Assembly: GCA_003280085.1 (NCBI GenBank)
Contig: QCFY01000001.1
Span: forward strand, 62,001-126,000
Origin: Prochlorococcus sp. AG-363-O06
Lineage (GTDB): Bacteria; Cyanobacteriota; Cyanobacteriia; PCC-6307; Cyanobiaceae
Length of the DNA stretch: 64,000 nucleotides
Reading direction: 5' to 3'
Part shown: piece by piece, positions 1 through 8,712 of the stretch
Numbering within the stretch: position 1 is the first letter of the stretch
Layout: every line of letters begins with the position of its first letter
Position numbers and translations under genes: made by a program
The notes under the pieces: generated by a model
Databases searched by the model: none
The model's input: the letters and a program-made list of their open reading frames with translations, nothing else
What the model was told of the DNA's origin: nothing

Positions 1-1
1 C

Positions 2-1969
2 TTTTCTAATGATCGCGCCTTAAGGCTTAATGCAGCCAATTGCATGAGAGCGATGGGTAGTTGGGGAAAAGCCAAAAAAATAATCGAAACTCAACTTAAA
101 CATGAACCAGACCATCCTGAATTACTTCAAAGTCTTGCTGATACAGCATTAGCATCAGGTAATTTAAAAGAGTGCACTGAAGTAATTAATAGATTAATAA
201 GAAAAGACAAAAATATTTTAGAAGCTTGGTTAACATTAGGTATATGTGAAGCTAAACAAGGTCATCTAGAAAAATCACTCCAAGCATTTGAAACAGCACA
301 AAAAATCAATCCAGAAGATTTTAGAATCACCGCCAATATAATAACGATTCTCAAAGATTTAGGGCGTTTTGAACTATGTGAAAAAATCATAAATGAATTA
401 CCTGAAAATGGTCATAAGAACTTTGACGTCAAAACTGCTAAAGCAGTTTTATTCATGGCACAGGGGGAAATGGAAGAAGCCTCTATCTTATTATCTTCTA
501 TCACCAAAGATGAGCCTGAAAAGGCAATGAATTGGCTCAATTGGTCAGCATGCCTTAAAGCCCTAAAATACTCTATAGCTCCTCTAACTCTTTTAAAGAA
601 AAGTCTACTCTGGAATCCAAGAAATGCGGATCTTCGTTTGGCTCTTGGCCAAGCACTAGTTGATCTTGGACTTTTACAGCAGACAAAGAATCTTTGGACA
701 TTAAATGAATTAGAAAATATTAAAATAATAGAAAATGATGTGCAAGTATTCAACAAACAGTTTATTGGAATGAGTACTGGATTAGTAGAATTAGATGAAC
801 TCCAGCAGGCATCCAGGCAATGGGAAAAAAAGAAAATAAAAGAAGGTGTTGGTGAATTGTGGCAGGACCACATATTTGAACCATTACAAGCAAGGCGGCT
901 AAGAGTTGGATATTTGTCTGCAGACTTTTGCAATCATCCTGTATCAAAGTTTATGATTCCGATTCTAGAAAATCACAATCATAATTGTTTTGAAGTCTTT
1001 GGCATTAATGCTGGTCCACATAAAGACCTAATGACAGAGCGTGTTAAAGCATCATTTGACCAATGGGTTGATATCCAATTTATTAGCGATTTCCAAGCTG
1101 CAAGAGTTATTGCAGATCTGAGACTAGACTTAATTATCGAATTAGGTGGATTCACTGGCAATAACCGACTTGGATGTCTAGTCCACAAACCTTCTCCTAT
1201 ACAACTAAGTTACCTGGGTTATCCTGCGCCAACATATCTTAAATGCATTGACGGATGGATAGGCGATGAATGTCTATTTGGCGATCTTGAGATAATTGAT
1301 AAAAATGCACATCAATTAATAAATATCTTAGGAGGATACATGTGTTTCTCGCCTGGAGATAATCTACCTATTAAAGAAAGATCATTTACTTCTAAAGTCA
1401 GATTTGGTTCATTTAATCATGCAAGGAAATTAAGTGACCTTACAATCAAGCTTTTTACAGAAGTAATTAACTCAGTCCCAAATTCAGAACTGGTATTAAA
1501 GAGTATTAGCTTTCATGAAAAGGCAGAGCAAATAAGAGTCCAAGAAAAGTTTATAAAAGCTGGCCTAAATAAAGAGAAACTTATAATATTAGATTGGGAA
1601 GAAATGAGTAAAGATCATATGCTGAGATACTCTGAAATTGATATTGCTTTAGACCCTATTCCATATGGCGGAGCAACAACTACTGCAGAAGCTCTTTGGA
1701 TGGGTGTTCCTGTAATTGCAATGGCTGGCAAAGGAATGGTCGGCAGGCTAGCTTCTAGTATTTTAAATGGGGCTGGGCTCAATGAATATGTAGCCTATTC
1801 AATAGAAGAATATGTTCACAAAGCAAAAGCCTTAGCCTCCAAAGGTACTAGAAAAATTCCTTCTAGAGAATCTCTTAGAAGGCAAATTGTAAATTCAGAC
1901 TTTGGAAATGCAAAAAGATTGACTACTAGGCTTGAAGAAGAATACTTACGGCTGGCTAAGAAAATCTAA
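2..1969 (+). CDS. TPR-containing GT41 (SPINDLY/OGT-like) protein O-glycosyltransferase, 5' end outside the window
   Basis: The reading frame stays open to the left edge (14 codons before the first ATG at 44), so the gene is cut at its 5' end and the ATG at 44 is probably internal. Counting from that Met, residues 1-220 form helical TPR-type repeats and residues 286-600 form the GT41 catalytic region. Visible signatures are the ADFCNHPVSKF motif with the family histidine at 298, ELGGFTG, QLSYLGYPAPT, FGSFNH at 454 and PYGGATTTAEALWMGVPV near 541. GT41 enzymes transfer GlcNAc or a related sugar from a UDP-sugar to Ser/Thr of cytosolic proteins. It runs tail-to-tail with a second GT41 gene, sharing four bases at the stops. 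Family assignment is firm; the substrate is unknown, but the RTX-like protein nearby is a natural candidate. Confidence 0.93.
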   Translation, partial: FSNDRALRLNAANCMRAMGSWGKAKKIIETQLKHEPDHPELLQSLADTALASGNLKECTEVINRLIRKDKNILEAWLTLGICEAKQGHLEKSLQAFETAQKINPEDFRITANIITILKDLGRFELCEKIINELPENGHKNFDVKTAKAVLFMAQGEMEEASILLSSITKDEPEKAMNWLNWSACLKALKYSIAPLTLLKKSLLWNPRNADLRLALGQALVDLGLLQQTKNLWTLNELENIKIIENDVQVFNKQFIGMSTGLVELDELQQASRQWEKKKIKEGVGELWQDHIFEPLQARRLRVGYLSADFCNHPVSKFMIPILENHNHNCFEVFGINAGPHKDLMTERVKASFDQWVDIQFISDFQAARVIADLRLDLIIELGGFTGNNRLGCLVHKPSPIQLSYLGYPAPTYLKCIDGWIGDECLFGDLEIIDKNAHQLINILGGYMCFSPGDNLPIKERSFTSKVRFGSFNHARKLSDLTIKLFTEVINSVPNSELVLKSISFHEKAEQIRVQEKFIKAGLNKEKLIILDWEEMSKDHMLRYSEIDIALDPIPYGGATTTAEALWMGVPVIAMAGKGMVGRLASSILNGAGLNEYVAYSIEEYVHKAKALASKGTRKIPSRESLRRQIVNSDFGNAKRLTTRLEEEYLRLAKKI

Positions 1970-4125
1970 TTACCAGAATGCAGCTTCTCCTGATACATTT
2001 CAGTAAATGCTTTTTCCAGATCAAACATCAACGACTTAGCATTACCTAATGGACTCTCAAGAATTTTCTTGCGCCAATCAAGGCGATTATTTCGCAAATT
2101 TTTCACATCTAACGCAGCATTAGATGCAATATCAATATAAGAAGATATATCTTGTGCTACCCAAGATTCTAAGCCTGCTCCCATAAGCACAGCAGTGCTC
2201 ATTCGGCTTACATAATTAGAACCCGCCAATGTAACAACTGGGACGCCCATCCAAAGAGCTTCTGCAGTAGTCGTGCACCCTCCATTAGGCATAGGGTCTA
2301 AGGCTATGTCAATATATCTATATTGCAATAAATGATCCTTTGAAGTAGGTGCAAGGGGCAACCATTCAACTCGTTCAGGGTCTAAACCTGCTCTCAGCAT
2401 TCTTCTACGTAACAAAATCTGAGTAGAAGGATCATCAGGGGAATTTGCCTTTAAAACCAATCGAGATTTGGGTACTTTTTGTAAAATCAGTCCCCAGATT
2501 TTTAATGTCAAATCTGAGAACTTCCTATTGTGATTAAATGAACCAAAGTGAACTTCACCGAACGGCGATTCAGTGACATTTATAGATGATTCAGGTAAGA
2601 AATTACATGGTTGCCAAGCTAAAAATGGTCTTTTTAATCGCCAAAGCTTTTCAGTATGCCATTCATTAAATTGAGCAGGAAACAGATGGTTGTCTCCAAG
2701 CCAATAATCCATATTCAATATACCTGCAGACGCGAAGTAACCTAAATAATTAACTTGTACAGGAGCCATTCTTGCTATAAAGCCAGGTATGAAATTACCT
2801 CCTGTCCAACCTGATAAATCAATGGCAAGATCAAACTTTAATGATCTGATCGCAGCCACTTTATGATGATCAATTTGACTAGAAACATCAACAAATTTTA
2901 TATCTTTAATTCTTTTACATTTATCCGCCCAAGATTCTGTTCCATGATCGGTCACACTAACTACATAATGTTCATGAAACCTTTGCCCTATTGAGGCCTC
3001 CAAAAAACTCAATAAAAAGCGACTAACCGGGTGAGGGCAAAGATCGCCAATCACCCAAGCAATTCGGAGAGGATGAGAAGACTGATGATTTTGAATTCTT
3101 GGGACTCCTGAACCAGCATTTTTATGCAATTTGTATGAATTAGTTTTTTCAACAGATGAAAGAAAATTCTCAATATGTGCTTTATAACCTGGTGCTTCAA
3201 CGCTCGCCAATTGCATGGTCATATTGCTATTTAGTAAGCAATGCTTAATTGGATCAGCAGTGACCTCATCATGAGTCCACTGCAACCAGTCAGAGTGGCC
3301 ACCCATGTCATAAGTACAAAGTTGGTTGGCTAGATTTACTTTGACGGGCCTAATAGATCCCCAAACTTGTTGCAAAAGGGCAGAACGCCTAGCTAAAGCT
3401 GGTTGACGCTGAAAAAGCTTTACTGTTGTTACATGGCATAAAAGTTCTGGGAATTCACCATGTCTGCCAAGTGCTTCCCGTGCAGTGGGGACAACTAATG
3501 GTGAACTACGCGCATCAATAACCGCTTCAAGTAATTGGGTCCAAAAATGTCGATCATTAGCAGCTCTACCAGATAAAGGCTGAAGCAAATCCAGAGCTTC
3601 TTTATGACGAGACTGCATCGCCAACATTCTTGCCTTCAAACGAAAGGCCTCAAGCGGCCAAGGTTTGGGTAAAGCATTTAGAAGGTCCTCTGCAGCAGAG
3701 AACCTTCTAACTTGCAATTGTGCTGCAGTATGAGATAAGAGTAATAAAGGGAATTGATACTGATCACGCCAAAAACCTATACCTTGTTCATCCAAGGTCT
3801 TCAAGTCCTGAAGTTGTAATTGAAGCTGCGCAAATAACCAACGAATTTCTGGTGGAGTTGGGTTCTCAGCCCAAAGAGATTCAACTAAAAATTGAAACTC
3901 TCCAAATCTGAGCTGAAGCCACCTGATATGAGCTAGAAGAATGCGATATTCATGCGAACTCGAGATCTGGGCCAAAGCAATTAAACAATTTGCTTCTGCA
4001 ATATTCCAATTCCCAAGCTTTATTTGTGCTGCTATCCACTCTGGAGATTGTGCAACTCCTTGAATACGTGAAAAGAACTTTGGATCTTTAATTTCATCTG
4101 GCCATGCCAGTAGCAACTTGTACAT
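1966..4125 (-). CDS. Second TPR-like GT41 (SPINDLY/OGT-like) glycosyltransferase
   Basis: A 719-residue protein. A longer frame to 4308 exists, but its first 61 codons would read back through the terminator and into the neighbouring RTX-like gene, so I use the ATG at 4125. Residues 1-300 are alpha-helical, degenerate TPR-like. Residues 352-700 are GT41: GDLCPHPVSRF with His365, DLSGWTGGNF, FGSFNHNRKFSD at 527 and PNGGCTTTAEALWMGVPV at 613. Where the first GT41 protein has GYPAPT, this one has GYFASA near 463, so the acceptor or donor pocket may differ. It lies directly downstream of the RTX-like gene in the same direction, separated by a strong terminator. It probably glycosylates Ser/Thr of a protein; the partner is inferred, not shown. 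Confidence 0.92.
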   Translation of the reverse strand: MYKLLLAWPDEIKDPKFFSRIQGVAQSPEWIAAQIKLGNWNIAEANCLIALAQISSSHEYRILLAHIRWLQLRFGEFQFLVESLWAENPTPPEIRWLFAQLQLQLQDLKTLDEQGIGFWRDQYQFPLLLLSHTAAQLQVRRFSAAEDLLNALPKPWPLEAFRLKARMLAMQSRHKEALDLLQPLSGRAANDRHFWTQLLEAVIDARSSPLVVPTAREALGRHGEFPELLCHVTTVKLFQRQPALARRSALLQQVWGSIRPVKVNLANQLCTYDMGGHSDWLQWTHDEVTADPIKHCLLNSNMTMQLASVEAPGYKAHIENFLSSVEKTNSYKLHKNAGSGVPRIQNHQSSHPLRIAWVIGDLCPHPVSRFLLSFLEASIGQRFHEHYVVSVTDHGTESWADKCKRIKDIKFVDVSSQIDHHKVAAIRSLKFDLAIDLSGWTGGNFIPGFIARMAPVQVNYLGYFASAGILNMDYWLGDNHLFPAQFNEWHTEKLWRLKRPFLAWQPCNFLPESSINVTESPFGEVHFGSFNHNRKFSDLTLKIWGLILQKVPKSRLVLKANSPDDPSTQILLRRRMLRAGLDPERVEWLPLAPTSKDHLLQYRYIDIALDPMPNGGCTTTAEALWMGVPVVTLAGSNYVSRMSTAVLMGAGLESWVAQDISSYIDIASNAALDVKNLRNNRLDWRKKILESPLGNAKSLMFDLEKAFTEMYQEKLHSGN

Positions 4126-4131
4126 AACAAC

Positions 4132-4159
4132 AAAAAAAAGGGGGGCTAATGCCCCCCCC
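4132..4159 (-). terminator. Strong rho-independent terminator after the RTX-like gene
   Basis: On the minus strand, 21 bases past the RTX-like stop codon, a G8 run, a short loop and a C6 run form a very stable GC hairpin (4140-4159). It is followed at once by eight U (A-run 4132-4139 on the plus strand). This is the clearest intrinsic terminator in the window. It lies just before the ATG (4125) of the next minus-strand gene, so it separates the RTX-like mRNA from the GT41 gene or sharply reduces read-through. Confidence 0.9.
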
Positions 4160-4180
4160 TCCTGAAAATAAACCAGGTTA

Positions 4181-6349
4181 TCAACCGAGACCTGTGATTG
4201 CAGAGGATGCAACTGTGGTCCATGTGATACCCAATGTGGCGAAGGTAGGCTTGGAGTTACCAGCCACAAAGATGGTTCTCTGATCTCCACCTGAACCAAT
4301 TGATACAAGTGAGGTGAGGTTATTCCAGGTCACTTGAGCTCCAGTAGTACCGAACTCAGAGTCAAGAGCAACGGTGAAGTTCAGTGCCGTTGTAGACGCC
4401 ATTGAGAAGTTCAAGGTGTCGTTACCAGAGTTGAGACCGAAGAAGTAGGTGTTCGTCGCAGCATTGGTGTTGGTGTAACCACCACCAGCGAGGTTGATGT
4501 AGTCGTTACCGGCACCACCCTTAATAGAAGTGCTAGTTCCTACAACACCGAAGCTGATTGTGTCATCACCGTCTCCAGCAGTAACTAGAGAACCAGTTAC
4601 ACCATTACCGAACAAGAATGAATCATTACCAGAACCACCAATCAAGGTTGTGTTGTTGATTAGCTTAGTGGAGGTTACTAATCCTGCGGAATCAGAACTG
4701 CCAATAACGGAAGATGCATCAATCTGCGCTGTGAATGAAAGGGTGTCAGACCCAGTTCCACCCCTAATGGTGCTGTCGTCGTTGATTGCGCCACCGAACT
4801 CCAAGGAGTCAGTACCGGCTCCACCAGTAATGGAAGCGTCTTTGGTTGCACCACCAAACATAAAGGTGTCTTTACCGGCTCCACCAATGATGGTTGCCTT
4901 AGTAAGAGTGGCAGCACCTGTAACCCAGTTAGCGCCAGAACCTGTATCAACGGTAGAAGTATCAACTCCTGTGCCTAGTGCCAAGGTGTCGTTACCAGCT
5001 GCTCCGTAAACGTTTGCAGAGGTAAGGGTTCCGACCAATAGAGAATCTTCTCCGCCAGCGGTATCAGTTGCACTGTCATCGCCGAATACGGAACCGCCCC
5101 AAAGCTGTGAGATAGAGATACGGTCAGTACCGCCAGCACCGTAGAAGGCAGCTTCTGAGTTTCCGGCTGTACCTTTGGAGTCGATGATGATGGTGTCATT
5201 ACCCGTTCCAGCGTTAACCGTGCTGCTAACCATGGAACCCATGACGGTCACAAAGTCAGCGCCAGCAAAAGTCTTGATCTGGTTAGAGATCAGCTGACCT
5301 GTTGCAATGCTACCGACCTGGAGAGTGTCAGCACCAGCGCCACCATAAACAGTACTTGTTTGAACTGTTTCAGCCTGAATGTTGATGGAGTCATCACCAG
5401 TAATAGTTCCGGTGCTATCAGAACCATAGATAGTGGAACTCAATACAGCATTGGTATTGCTAAGGAAGAGAGTGTCGCTACCCAAGTTTCCTTGAACTGT
5501 TGAGGTAGCAAGTGAACCTGCACCAGTTACAAAGCTAATGGAGTCAGCACCTTGGCCGCCATATATGGTTGAAGCAGAAATCTTAGAGCCGTGAACGTAG
5601 ATGCTATCTCCGCCACCGTTACCCTGGGTCCAAGATTTACTGATCTCACTCTTAAATTGAATTGAATCAGCACCATCAAGAGAGGTGTCGTTAAAGGAGC
5701 CACCGTAAACAGATGTTCCGCCTTTAACCTTGTTGCTCAATTCGATTGTGTCCTGGCCTAAGTTGCCAGCAACAGTTGCTGCAGTGGCACTTGAAGCAAG
5801 GGTGACCGAGTCATTACCCTGACCGCCATATACGGTTGAGTCAGTAGTAACTATTCCAGCCACATGAATGGTGTCCTTGCCACCATTACCTTGAAGAAGG
5901 CTGGCAGAAGCTGAGCCACTGATGCTGATTGAATCAGCACCGTCTGTACTTGTGGCATCACTAAGGTTTCCACCGTAAATGCTAGATGAAAACAGATCGT
6001 TTGCGATGTTGATGGTGTCATTTCCAGCTGAGCCGCGAAGCACTGCAGCTGTTGTTGACTTGGTTAACGAAAGGGTGTCATTACCTGAACCACCATCCAT
6101 CGTTGAGCTATTGAAGCTAACTGTGATGGCAAGTGAATCGTTACCAGTGCCTCCAAATACGGAGGTTGCATCAGCGTTGGAGGTGAGATTAATTGAGTCG
6201 TTACCTGCGCCAAGATCGACAATGTCACTTGGGCCAGCGCCAATTACTTCGTCTTCGCCCCCGAGGGCAATGATTGAGTCTGCACCTGTTTGGCCAAGCA
6301 GGGTGTTGGCAGTATCCGTGCCTTGGATGTTGTTGTAGCTCGATGTCAT
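4181..6349 (-). CDS. RTX-like beta-roll repeat protein, probable secreted surface protein
   Basis: A 722-residue protein made almost entirely of short repeats. Units of about 18-21 residues contain one RTX-type nonapeptide (GGxGxDxLx, for example GGSGNDTLS, GGQGNDSVT) followed by a Ser/Thr-rich strand. Repeats run from about residue 45 to 640, then a non-repetitive tail of about 80 residues ends in ITGLG. I see no cysteine and no N-terminal signal peptide. In RTX proteins this pattern goes with Ca2+-dependent folding outside the cell and a C-terminal type I secretion signal; no secretion genes are in this window. The gene is richer in G+C than its neighbours (31 of 60 in 4201-4260) and uses C-ending codons, which fits high expression. 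It has its own promoter and terminator. Being an S-layer or cell-surface protein is inference. Confidence 0.88.
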   Translation of the reverse strand: MTSSYNNIQGTDTANTLLGQTGADSIIALGGEDEVIGAGPSDIVDLGAGNDSINLTSNADATSVFGGTGNDSLAITVSFNSSTMDGGSGNDTLSLTKSTTAAVLRGSAGNDTINIANDLFSSSIYGGNLSDATSTDGADSISISGSASASLLQGNGGKDTIHVAGIVTTDSTVYGGQGNDSVTLASSATAATVAGNLGQDTIELSNKVKGGTSVYGGSFNDTSLDGADSIQFKSEISKSWTQGNGGGDSIYVHGSKISASTIYGGQGADSISFVTGAGSLATSTVQGNLGSDTLFLSNTNAVLSSTIYGSDSTGTITGDDSINIQAETVQTSTVYGGAGADTLQVGSIATGQLISNQIKTFAGADFVTVMGSMVSSTVNAGTGNDTIIIDSKGTAGNSEAAFYGAGGTDRISISQLWGGSVFGDDSATDTAGGEDSLLVGTLTSANVYGAAGNDTLALGTGVDTSTVDTGSGANWVTGAATLTKATIIGGAGKDTFMFGGATKDASITGGAGTDSLEFGGAINDDSTIRGGTGSDTLSFTAQIDASSVIGSSDSAGLVTSTKLINNTTLIGGSGNDSFLFGNGVTGSLVTAGDGDDTISFGVVGTSTSIKGGAGNDYINLAGGGYTNTNAATNTYFFGLNSGNDTLNFSMASTTALNFTVALDSEFGTTGAQVTWNNLTSLVSIGSGGDQRTIFVAGNSKPTFATLGITWTTVASSAITGLG
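4432..6217 (-). repeat. RTX-type repeat region within the 722-residue protein
   Basis: About thirty degenerate protein repeats of GGxGxDxhx type, each followed by 9-12 Ser/Thr-rich residues ending in a pattern such as STVYGG. The DNA is similar but not identical between units, so the repetition is selected at protein level and is not a DNA satellite. Boundaries are approximate. Confidence 0.8.
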
Positions 6350-6365
6350 GAGTAGGGACTGCTTG

Positions 6366-6408
6366 TGGTGGGTGAGTTGCTTGGTATCTCCTCACATCCG
6401 ACCCACCA
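6366..6408 (-). promoter_or_regulatory. Hairpin in the 5' leader of the RTX-like mRNA
   Basis: Plus-strand arms tggtgggt (6366-6373) and acccacca (6401-6408) are perfect 8-bp complements. A further inner match, gtgag (372-376) to ctcac (391-395), partly overlaps them. In the mRNA the structure lies between the predicted start point and the ATG at 6349, which has no Shine-Dalgarno sequence close to it. It could stabilise the message or control translation; no known riboswitch class is recognised. Confidence 0.5.
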
Positions 6409-6449
6409 GGGGGCGGCGTGTAACTGCGCACACTATACGCAGCGGCATA

Positions 6450-6478
6450 TTTATACAGGAGAACACACCTAATGCCAA
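6450..6478 (-). promoter_or_regulatory. Sigma-70-type promoter of the RTX-like gene
   Basis: Read on the minus strand: -35 TTGGCA (6478-6473), a 17-base spacer and -10 TATAAA (6455-6450), each hexamer one base off consensus. Transcription would begin near 6443, giving a leader of roughly 94 bases. It sits downstream of the stop of the preceding GT4 gene (6522), so the RTX-like gene can be transcribed on its own. Confidence 0.65.
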
Positions 6479-6521
6479 GTACTTTTGCCGTACAAAGTGG
6501 CAGTTTCCTGACTGAATCCTT

Positions 6522-7742
6522 TCAAGAGGTTGCCTGAAATCCCTCCAAAAGTATGTTCCAAGCAGCCAAACCTCTATCAGAGCTATAAGCAAACGCCGCC
6601 AATTTTGCAGCTGCTCCAAAACGTTGTCTTAATTCAGAATCATCTAACAAAGACCCAATGGCTTCTGCTTGAGCATTTGGCTCGAAAAAGTCGACCAGTA
6701 AAGCATTTTCGCCATTCCTAAGCACCTCCTGAACTGGGGGTGTTGCACTGGCAACAATGCTGCAACCAGCGGCCATAGCCTCTAGAAGACTCCAGCTCAA
6801 TACAAAAGGAACAGTGAGATAAAAATGCACATCACTAATTGCTAGAAGCCTCCAATAATCAACGTCTTGAAGCATTCCCAACCAATGAGTTCTTACAGGA
6901 TCCAGGCCAATTTCAGTTTTCGCCCATTCCCCCCAAGTCCTGCCATCACTACGATTGGCGCCATAAGCAACAATGTCCGCACCAGCAACCAAAACATGCA
7001 AAGAAGGCCTTTTTTTCTGTAAAAGCGCTATTGCTTCCATTGCTTGTGGGAACCCTCTGTATTCTTCAAAACCACGGCTTACATAGGTTAAAACCTCAAT
7101 ATTTTTAGATTGAGGCAAACAACTAAATGGCTCAAAAGTCTTCTCTCGCAAGGCTCCTAGAGTATCCACGTCGATACCTTCATGAATAACTTGAAGCCTG
7201 CTACGAAGATGCTGTGGAAATTGGCTCAATTGCCAATCAGTAGGAACCACTCCTGCATCACAGTGGGCAAGTTCTAAAAGTGTCTGTGCATTCCAAGTTC
7301 GTAATCGCATTGCCCTATCAGGCTCAACTGCACCCCTTCTTAAAAAATCAACATCAGAACCAACAGCGTTGTAATACCACTCAAATAAACATATTCGGCG
7401 GGCAAGGGGGAAAACATCTGAAATGTATAAACCATTCCCAAAGCCAACATGATTAATCACACAATCTGGCTCCCAGCCCTCAGCTTTCAACTTGCTACAT
7501 GCACGATATGCCGCCTGTCCCGCTAAAACTGCAGAATCCATACGGCGTAAATAAGGGTGAAGACTCTCACCACCTCCTCCTCGATGTGGGTGATATCCAA
7601 GAAGTCGAATCTTATGGGATTCAGGCGCATGCCATTCAAGCGCTTGAGCCAAAAAAACAACTTCATGACCAGCCTCAACTAAAGCTGGTGCGAGACGTCT
7701 GAACTGTGCAGGATAATTATGATGTGAAATAAGAATGCGCAA
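6522..7742 (-). CDS. GT4 glycosyltransferase (Glyco_trans_4_3 N-domain plus Glycos_transf_1)
   Basis: A 406-residue GT-B enzyme. It starts MRILISHHNYPAQFRRLAP, the usual first strand of this GT4 group, and the C-terminal nucleotide-sugar half carries SWSLLEAMAAGCSIVAS with the conserved acidic residue. The start codon is TTG (7742). No ATG lies upstream in frame before the neighbouring gene, and the protein sequence shows this is the true N-terminus. It is the last gene of a four-gene minus-strand run (10511 to 6522). It is clearly paralogous to the gene at 17795-18997, which also starts with TTG. Donor and acceptor cannot be told from sequence. It likely acts at the cytosolic membrane face in surface-glycan or glycoprotein assembly. 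Confidence 0.92.
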   Translation of the reverse strand: MRILISHHNYPAQFRRLAPALVEAGHEVVFLAQALEWHAPESHKIRLLGYHPHRGGGGESLHPYLRRMDSAVLAGQAAYRACSKLKAEGWEPDCVINHVGFGNGLYISDVFPLARRICLFEWYYNAVGSDVDFLRRGAVEPDRAMRLRTWNAQTLLELAHCDAGVVPTDWQLSQFPQHLRSRLQVIHEGIDVDTLGALREKTFEPFSCLPQSKNIEVLTYVSRGFEEYRGFPQAMEAIALLQKKRPSLHVLVAGADIVAYGANRSDGRTWGEWAKTEIGLDPVRTHWLGMLQDVDYWRLLAISDVHFYLTVPFVLSWSLLEAMAAGCSIVASATPPVQEVLRNGENALLVDFFEPNAQAEAIGSLLDDSELRQRFGAAAKLAAFAYSSDRGLAAWNILLEGFQATS

Positions 7743-7753
7743 GACAACGCTAA

Positions 7754-8683
7754 TTAAGATGCTTGATTTAAAGCTTGGGCAAATAGCTCTTGATAGAGAT
7801 TAAATAGCCAAGGACTTAGCTTCGTTTCTGCTCCTTCAACTTGCATAGTGCCTGGCAAGTAAAACAACATTGCAATAAGGAATGCATTCGTAGCTCCTGG
7901 CGTCCCAAAACCTCCATCTTGAGAAGGTTGAAGCTTTGTAGTAACTGATTGTTTAATTTCTGTCTCAACAGCATTTAAAGATTGATTTTGCAATCCACTT
8001 CTAACCATTGCCGCATAGCGATCTCGTAATTCAGTTGACCAAAGCTGCTCAAGTTGATCTTCAGGGCAATTTTGTATTGCTTTAGCGAAAGCGATACGTA
8101 CATCTCGCAATTCAAGGAGGATCTCCTGATCCTCAGGGTCAATGTAATAAAGATTTGAAAGACCCAACATTCGATTTAACTGAACCCGATCACCAATTAA
8201 TGACTGCAATGTTGCTGGGAAAGGACCAAAGTTTAAATCTGGAGGTGTAACTGCAGGTTGAACAATTTGCTTAGCTGTTGATTGACTTGGCTGGCTTCCA
8301 GGTTGCGATTGTGATTGTTCGTATAAATCTAAATAAGCAGGCAAAAGCCAAGTAGGCAGATTTTCTTCAGGACTAGCTATTCGCATAAGACCTGGAGGAG
8401 AGAACAACCAATTAGCTAGACATAGTTGAATTGCGCCAGGACTTTTAAATCCAGCCTGAAGTTGATTGCCGATTGCGTCTCTCAAAGCGACTTGATCAGA
8501 AGAAAACTTTGAGTCAGGTGTTAACTGCTTTACAAGAGCACAAGTGGATTGTCCTAACCCTGATGTGTTCCATAAAGATTCCAGAAGATCGTCAGGGCAA
8601 GCCAGCCAAAATCTTGCCAATAAATCACGTTGTCCTAAAGAACTACATTCAGCTGCAGACCAAGATTGTGAGGGAAGCTCCAC
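7754..8683 (-). CDS. Uncharacterised protein with an internally duplicated domain
   Basis: A 309-residue protein I cannot assign to a family. It contains two related copies of a helical domain of about 100 residues. The first (about 25-125) has ARFWLACPDDLLESLWN, a middle helix, PGAIQLCLANWLFSPPG and LPTWLLPAYLDLYEQ. The second (about 198-305) has AKAIQNCPEDQLEQLWS, PGATNAFLIAMLFYLPG and LSPWLFNLYQELFAQ. A Gln/Ser/Pro-rich linker separates them near residue 130. There is no signal peptide or membrane segment. The start is GTG at 8683; the frame is closed by a stop just upstream. It lies between two GT4 genes in one operon, 12 bases before the next, so a helper or scaffolding role for glycosyltransfer is possible but unproven. 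Confidence 0.8.
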   Translation of the reverse strand: MELPSQSWSAAECSSLGQRDLLARFWLACPDDLLESLWNTSGLGQSTCALVKQLTPDSKFSSDQVALRDAIGNQLQAGFKSPGAIQLCLANWLFSPPGLMRIASPEENLPTWLLPAYLDLYEQSQSQPGSQPSQSTAKQIVQPAVTPPDLNFGPFPATLQSLIGDRVQLNRMLGLSNLYYIDPEDQEILLELRDVRIAFAKAIQNCPEDQLEQLWSTELRDRYAAMVRSGLQNQSLNAVETEIKQSVTTKLQPSQDGGFGTPGATNAFLIAMLFYLPGTMQVEGAETKLSPWLFNLYQELFAQALNQAS

Positions 8684-8712
8684 TGGAAAATTGAATTTCT
8701 ACTAATTAATTA

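Noticed and set aside
4126-4308. Longer N-terminus for the second GT41 gene
   Set aside because: It would translate through the terminator hairpin and into the RTX-like gene's end; the ATG at 4125 gives a sound protein.
4530-5009. Plus-strand frame of 159 codons opposite the RTX-like gene
   Set aside because: It is Pro/Ser/Val-rich because it reads the complement of Gly/Asp repeats; it is a shadow of the repetitive coding sequence.
4181-6349. Repeat spacing resembling a CRISPR or satellite array
   Set aside because: Units vary in length and sequence and keep one open frame with RTX motifs, so they are protein repeats.
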